Shown here piece by piece: positions 43,473 through 46,894 of a DNA stretch of 46,894 nt. Each line of letters opens with the position of its first letter. Positions within the stretch are counted from its first letter, which is position 1. Origin of the DNA: an uncultured Roseobacter sp. (GTDB lineage: Bacteria; Pseudomonadota; Alphaproteobacteria; Rhodobacterales; Rhodobacteraceae); NCBI GenBank assembly GCA_947501635.1, contig CANMWT010000019.1, positions 1 through 46,894 on the forward strand, read 5' to 3'. The notes under the pieces were generated by a model. The model searched no databases. It was given only the letters and a program-made list of their open reading frames with translations, and was not told the DNA's origin. Position numbers and translations under genes: made by a program.

Positions 43473-44600
43473 TCAATTCCCGGTTTTGAACCGGGTCCAC
43501 GTGCGCGTAAGTGTGCGCAACGTTTTTTGATCGCGTGGCAGGTTCGGGAAAAGCGTCGCCATCATCTCTTCGGTTGGATAGACATTGGGATCGCTTTTCA
43601 CCTCGTCCAGAACATGCTCTAGCGCCGCAGCATTGCCGTTTGGATAGTAATAAAGGTTGGTCACACTGGCGATCACTTCGGGCTCCATCAGGTAGTCAAT
43701 GAAGGTGTGCGCGTTGTCTGGGTTCGGCGCATCGGAGGGGATAGAGAGGAAGTCAAAGAACACCTCTGTGCCTTCCTTTGGCACCGAATAGAACACCTCA
43801 ACGCCGTTGTCGGCCTCCAGTGCAGTGGCATAGGCCAGTCCGGCATCCCCGCTCCAGCCCAGCACGAGGCAAAGATCCCCGCGCGCCATATCGTTGATGA
43901 TTGCGCCTGTGTTGAAGTGCCGAATATGCGGATTGATCGGAGCCAGAAGCGCGTCGACCTTCTCGAAATCCGCTGGGTCTTTGGTGAATGGATCAAGTCC
44001 AAGGTAATTCAGGGCAATCGCCACCACTTCCTCGGGCGAGTCGATCATGGCGACGCCGCAATCTGCGAAGTTTGACACCACGTCGGGGTCAAAGAACATA
44101 TCCAGGCTTTCAATCGGCGCGTCTTCCATGCGCTCGAACACCAGCGCGGGGTTATAGATCACTCCGGTCGTGCCCCACAGATATGGTACGCCATATTGGT
44201 TGCCCTCATCGTGTCGGGCAAGAAACCCCATGATCTCGGGATCCAGATTGCCAAGGTTGGGCAATTTGCTCTTGTCCAGCTTCTGCACTGCCTCCACCTG
44301 GATCAGTCGGTTCGCCACAAGCGCAGAAGGAAAGATCACGTCATACCCGCTGTTGCCGGTCAGCATTTTCGTCTCCAGCACCTCGAGGCTTTCGAAAGGA
44401 TCATAAACAACCTTGATGCCGGTCTTTTCCTCAAACCCAGCAATCACCTCGTCCGGCACGTATTCCGCCCAGGCAGTAATTGTGACCGTGTTTTCTTGCG
44501 CGAACGCGTGCTGCGTGTCAGCGCCAAACAGCAAAACGGCCGCAGCGGCGTTGGCGGTCGTTTTCCATACCCAATTCGAGTTGCATTGGTCGCTTACCAT
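43473..44600 (-). CDS. Polyamine-type ABC transporter substrate-binding protein (PotF/PotD family)
   Basis: About 375 residues. A signal peptide (WKTTANAAAAVLLFGADTQHAFA) precedes the binding fold: TITAWAEYVPDEVIAGFEEK, LTGNSGYDVIFPSALVANRL, GTTGVIYNP and YFPNG-like YYYPNG. It binds putrescine, spermidine or agmatine in the periplasm. No permease or ATPase genes lie next to it, so it must use subunits encoded elsewhere. It heads the aguA-aguB operon, which suggests agmatine as ligand. An ATG four codons upstream (44612) is an alternative start. The opposite strand carries the LysR-type gene from 44722. Confidence 0.9.
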   Translation of the reverse strand: MVSDQCNSNWVWKTTANAAAAVLLFGADTQHAFAQENTVTITAWAEYVPDEVIAGFEEKTGIKVVYDPFESLEVLETKMLTGNSGYDVIFPSALVANRLIQVEAVQKLDKSKLPNLGNLDPEIMGFLARHDEGNQYGVPYLWGTTGVIYNPALVFERMEDAPIESLDMFFDPDVVSNFADCGVAMIDSPEEVVAIALNYLGLDPFTKDPADFEKVDALLAPINPHIRHFNTGAIINDMARGDLCLVLGWSGDAGLAYATALEADNGVEVFYSVPKEGTEVFFDFLSIPSDAPNPDNAHTFIDYLMEPEVIASVTNLYYYPNGNAAALEHVLDEVKSDPNVYPTEEMMATLFPNLPRDQKTLRTLTRTWTRFKTGN

Positions 44601-44721
44601 AGTGATATCCATCCATGCTGTTTCAGCGTTGCTTCATGCCTTTGCGTCAGGATCACCGGAACGTGCGGGTCGGACAAACGACGTTTATCTATGCATTCAG
44701 TTCGATTACATTCATCTGAAC

Positions 44722-45684
44722 ATGGAAAAGAAGAACCTGCCACCGCTGATCGCCCTTCGCACATTCGAAGCTGCTGCGCGCCACACCAGCTTCAAACGCG
44801 CGGCAGAAGAACTGTGCGTGACCCCGTCCACCGTCAGTCATCAAATACAGAAACTGGAAAACTGGATGGGCGTGCAGCTTTTTAGACGACTGAACCGGAA
44901 AGTCATTCTGACCGATGCCGGGCGCACTTACTTCTTTACGATTTCCAAAGCTTTTGAAGAGATGTCGACGGTCACCGATCTTGTCAGCCAGAGACAGAAG
45001 ACAACAGCACGCCGCAAGACACTGAAACTCTTTGCCGACGCCGGTTTTATAGAATGCTGGTTGGGGCCGCGGCTGGAAAAACTGCAATCCGTTTTGACGG
45101 ATGTGCAGCTGGACATCGCCTATGGCCAGGATATCGAAGATTACATCCGAGGCGACGCCGATGTTGCGATCCATTTTGGAAAAGGGGCGTGGCCAGAGTA
45201 CCAATCCGTTCTTTTGCGCACGGGGTACGAATTTCCCGTATGCAGCCCGAAACTACCCGGCGGGGACGCGGCGCTGAAGGAACCATCCGATTTGAAGGCT
45301 TTCACTCTGCTGCATGAGAGCGATACCTCCGGATGGACAAATTGGTTGGCGCGCGCAGGCGTGTCGCATCCAGGTCTCATGAATGGCCCTATTTTTCAGT
45401 CAACCCAGGCGATCTTCAACAAGGTCATCGCATGTCAGGGCGTTGCTCTGGGAGACGATATCGTCGCGGCTGATATGTTGCTTGCAGGGGAGCTGATCAA
45501 ACCGATTGGCAAGGTGCGTAAGTCCAGCCAATCGCTTTATTTTCTCCAGATGAAATACAGTGACGACAACCAGATCTTCGAGGTTTTCAGAACCTGGCTT
45601 ATGAACGAATTGAGCGAGCATAGAAGGCAAACCGCCATATTGCGCGCTGACGAACCTTTCGGCTTTGAGCCGCCATATCGTTAG
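44722..45684 (+). CDS. LysR-family regulator (GcvA type)
   Basis: 320 residues: winged helix-turn-helix (about 4-65; LIALRTFEAAARHTSFKRAA, LCVTPSTVSHQIQKLENWMG, LFRRLNRKVILTDAG) and a LysR effector domain (about 95-305; CWLGPRLEKL, DADVAIHFGKG, CQGVALGDDIVAADML). The GcvA-like pattern suits regulation by a small metabolite. ATG 44722 puts the HTH at the N-terminus; the long upstream frame overlaps the divergent gene and is rejected. It probably controls the divergent binding protein-aguA-aguB operon from the ~110-bp shared gap. Confidence 0.93.
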   Translation: MEKKNLPPLIALRTFEAAARHTSFKRAAEELCVTPSTVSHQIQKLENWMGVQLFRRLNRKVILTDAGRTYFFTISKAFEEMSTVTDLVSQRQKTTARRKTLKLFADAGFIECWLGPRLEKLQSVLTDVQLDIAYGQDIEDYIRGDADVAIHFGKGAWPEYQSVLLRTGYEFPVCSPKLPGGDAALKEPSDLKAFTLLHESDTSGWTNWLARAGVSHPGLMNGPIFQSTQAIFNKVIACQGVALGDDIVAADMLLAGELIKPIGKVRKSSQSLYFLQMKYSDDNQIFEVFRTWLMNELSEHRRQTAILRADEPFGFEPPYR

Positions 45685-46185
45685 TCAGTTTGATTGGCAA
45701 AACCTGACATCAATGTACTATTTTTCTAACGACGAAACTCTTAGCGAGAGAACCTCGGTATTTTTGCCGCGAATAGATACTCTGTCTGCATCTGTGACTT
45801 CGTCAGCATCGAGGTTGTGCACCAGCTGCGAATGTCCGGAAAGCGGGCTGCAGCTGCAGCATTCCCTCTCCATGTTCAGTGTCGGCTTTGGGCCGAAAGC
45901 AGCAGGTGGGCTGATCAGTGCGAACGGCAGAAAAGTCCACATAGCGGAAGTAGACCGATTTTCAGGTAGCGTCCGCTCTTGGAAAAAGCTGACGCTCAGG
46001 CCCGAAATCGCCTATCGACCTGCTCCAACGGCGGCTTTGCCGCGCTTAGCAGTCACCTGACAAAATGGCTCAGATGACCGCGTTGAGCCCGACCAAGACG
46101 TTCAAATCGTTGTCACGTCGGCGTCTTATACGCTATCTTGTCCTGTTCAGCGAGCAACAGGCTCATACTTCTAGGCAGACAAGCC
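45685..46185. repeat. Gene-free stretch with dispersed stem-loop repeat, copy B
   Basis: No supported gene lies in these 500 bp. CCGCTCTTGG occurs at 45973-45982. A stem-loop GTCACCTGA (46052-46060) / TCAGATGAC (46070-46078), followed by CGCGTTGAGCCC, comes about 70 bp later. The same spacing recurs in copy C. It looks like a family of non-coding intergenic repeats. Confidence 0.6.
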
Positions 46186-46674
46186 ATGACGAATAACCAA
46201 GCGATGCGTGAGATCAACTTCACTAGATTGCCTGAGATCGATCCAGCCGAGATCGTCGCGCACATGTCTGACCCGCGTGTGGCTGAACACATGCCTTTGC
46301 TGAATTTCGAATGGGATGATGCCGCGGTCGCCAAGTTCGTCGCAACCAAGGAGGCGTTCTGGAAACGCGATGGGCTGGGCCATTGGGCTATAACGTCAGA
46401 TGACAAATATGTTGGCTGGGGTGGTTTTCAGAAAGAGGGAGACGATTGGGATTTCGGGTTGGTTCTCAAGCCGAGCGCATTCGGACTTGGTGCACGCATT
46501 TCAAGAAAAGCGATCGACTTCGCCATTGCCGACAAGCGCATTGCTTTCGTGACATTTCTGCTGCCTCCATCGCGCACGAACCTGCGTGCATTCGACCGAC
46601 TTGGCGCGGATTTTGTCGGTGAGCAGGAGTATGATGGCGAGACCTTCCTAAAGTTTCGGTTGGAAACGGAATGA
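46186..46674 (+). CDS. GNAT-family N-acetyltransferase
   Basis: 162 residues with the RimJ/RimL-like GNAT layout: GHWAITSDDKYVGWGGFQ (beta4 region), DFGLVLKPSAFGLGARISRK (a weak acetyl-CoA loop) and SRTNLRAFDRLGADFVGEQE near the end. It would acetylate a small molecule or a protein N-terminus; the substrate is unknown. ATG 46186 or 46204 are both possible. It stands alone between two copies of a non-coding repeat. Confidence 0.8.
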   Translation: MTNNQAMREINFTRLPEIDPAEIVAHMSDPRVAEHMPLLNFEWDDAAVAKFVATKEAFWKRDGLGHWAITSDDKYVGWGGFQKEGDDWDFGLVLKPSAFGLGARISRKAIDFAIADKRIAFVTFLLPPSRTNLRAFDRLGADFVGEQEYDGETFLKFRLETE

Positions 46675-46720
46675 CGGCTCTGTCCCGCATCTCGGTCGTA
46701 GTCCGAATTTTCGTAACCGT

Positions 46721-46840
46721 CCGCTCTTGGGAAAAGCAGCCATTCGCGAGGTGAGTTTAGAAAATTTCGGTGTGAACGTCGGCTAAGCACGCCTTATCGG
46801 TCATCTGAGTAAAACAGTCGGATGGCAGCTCCGAGCCCGC
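46721..46840. repeat. Dispersed stem-loop repeat, copy C (degraded)
   Basis: CCGCTCTTGG at 46721-46730, then GTCATCTGA (46800-46808) with the imperfect partner TCGGATGGC (46818-46826) and GAGCCC. Order and spacing equal copy B. No gene is visible from 46675 to the window end. Confidence 0.5.
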
Positions 46841-46894
46841 AGCAGTCATAAGCAGATGTAGTACCAGCAGTTATTAGTCCGCCGCATAGCTCCC

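Noticed and set aside
42713-43489. 258-codon plus-strand open frame
   Set aside because: Antisense to agmatine deiminase.

Overview
The window looks like a chromosomal segment of a marine-type alphaproteobacterium of the Rhodobacterales (Roseobacter group). This rests on moderately GC-rich coding (roughly 58-60% by eye), an aglEFGAK-type alpha-glucoside operon, TRAP transporters, tightly overlapping operons (ATGA and TGATG junctions) and stem-loop intergenic repeats. The genus cannot be set from the sequence alone.

Layout. (1) 1-9657 is a surface-protein secretion locus. The N-terminal half of a very large FecR-domain protein with cadherin-like repeats runs off the left edge. It is followed by a divergent CHASE2 adenylate cyclase and a complete type I secretion set (HlyD-type adaptor, ABC exporter, TolC-type channel). 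(2) 9818-10210 is a small DUF3307-type membrane protein. (3) 10390-19327 is a sugar locus. The operon aglE-F-G-A-K (binding protein, two permeases, GH13 glucosidase, ATPase) faces a LacI-type regulator that is translationally coupled to a GH1 beta-glucosidase, with a perfect LacI-type palindrome in the shared promoter. (4) 19324-21081 holds a di-haem peroxidase-like gene with a problematic start and a divergent Sel1-repeat protein. (5) 21113-28631 is a catabolic-looking cluster of unknown substrate: SsuD-like flavin monooxygenase, aldo/keto reductase, flavin reductase and a TRAP transporter, opposite a GntR/UTRA regulator and a Gfo/Idh/MocA dehydrogenase.

(6) 29731-39192 is a ~9.5 kb integrative element inserted in the 3' end of tRNA-Thr(TGT). 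A 15-bp exact copy of the tRNA end (CGTGTGGGGGCACCA), part of a 24-bp imperfect match, lies at the far end, and a tyrosine integrase starts 91 bp after the tRNA. Its cargo is a lower-GC three-gene operon: DNA methyltransferase, HerA-type ATPase and NurA-type nuclease with an inserted zinc ribbon. The element also carries a serine recombinase with reiterated TGAACA sites upstream, an array of about nine degenerate ~24-bp repeats at ~40-57 bp spacing, three tandem 13-bp repeats, a 17-nt palindrome, and an SF2-helicase-like protein of unknown role. The methyltransferase-HerA-NurA operon is the best candidate for an undescribed system (a restriction-modification-like or anti-phage module). The repeat arrays next to the helicase-like gene could be a replication or control region of the element.

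(7) 39375-41181 carries two small genes of mobile-element flavour and a short catalytic-domain-only tyrosine recombinase. (8) 41420-45684 is an agmatine/putrescine locus: aguB, aguA and a PotF/PotD-type binding protein opposite a LysR/GcvA-type regulator. (9) 46186-46674 is a GNAT acetyltransferase flanked by copies of a dispersed stem-loop repeat that also occurs near 40.4 kb.
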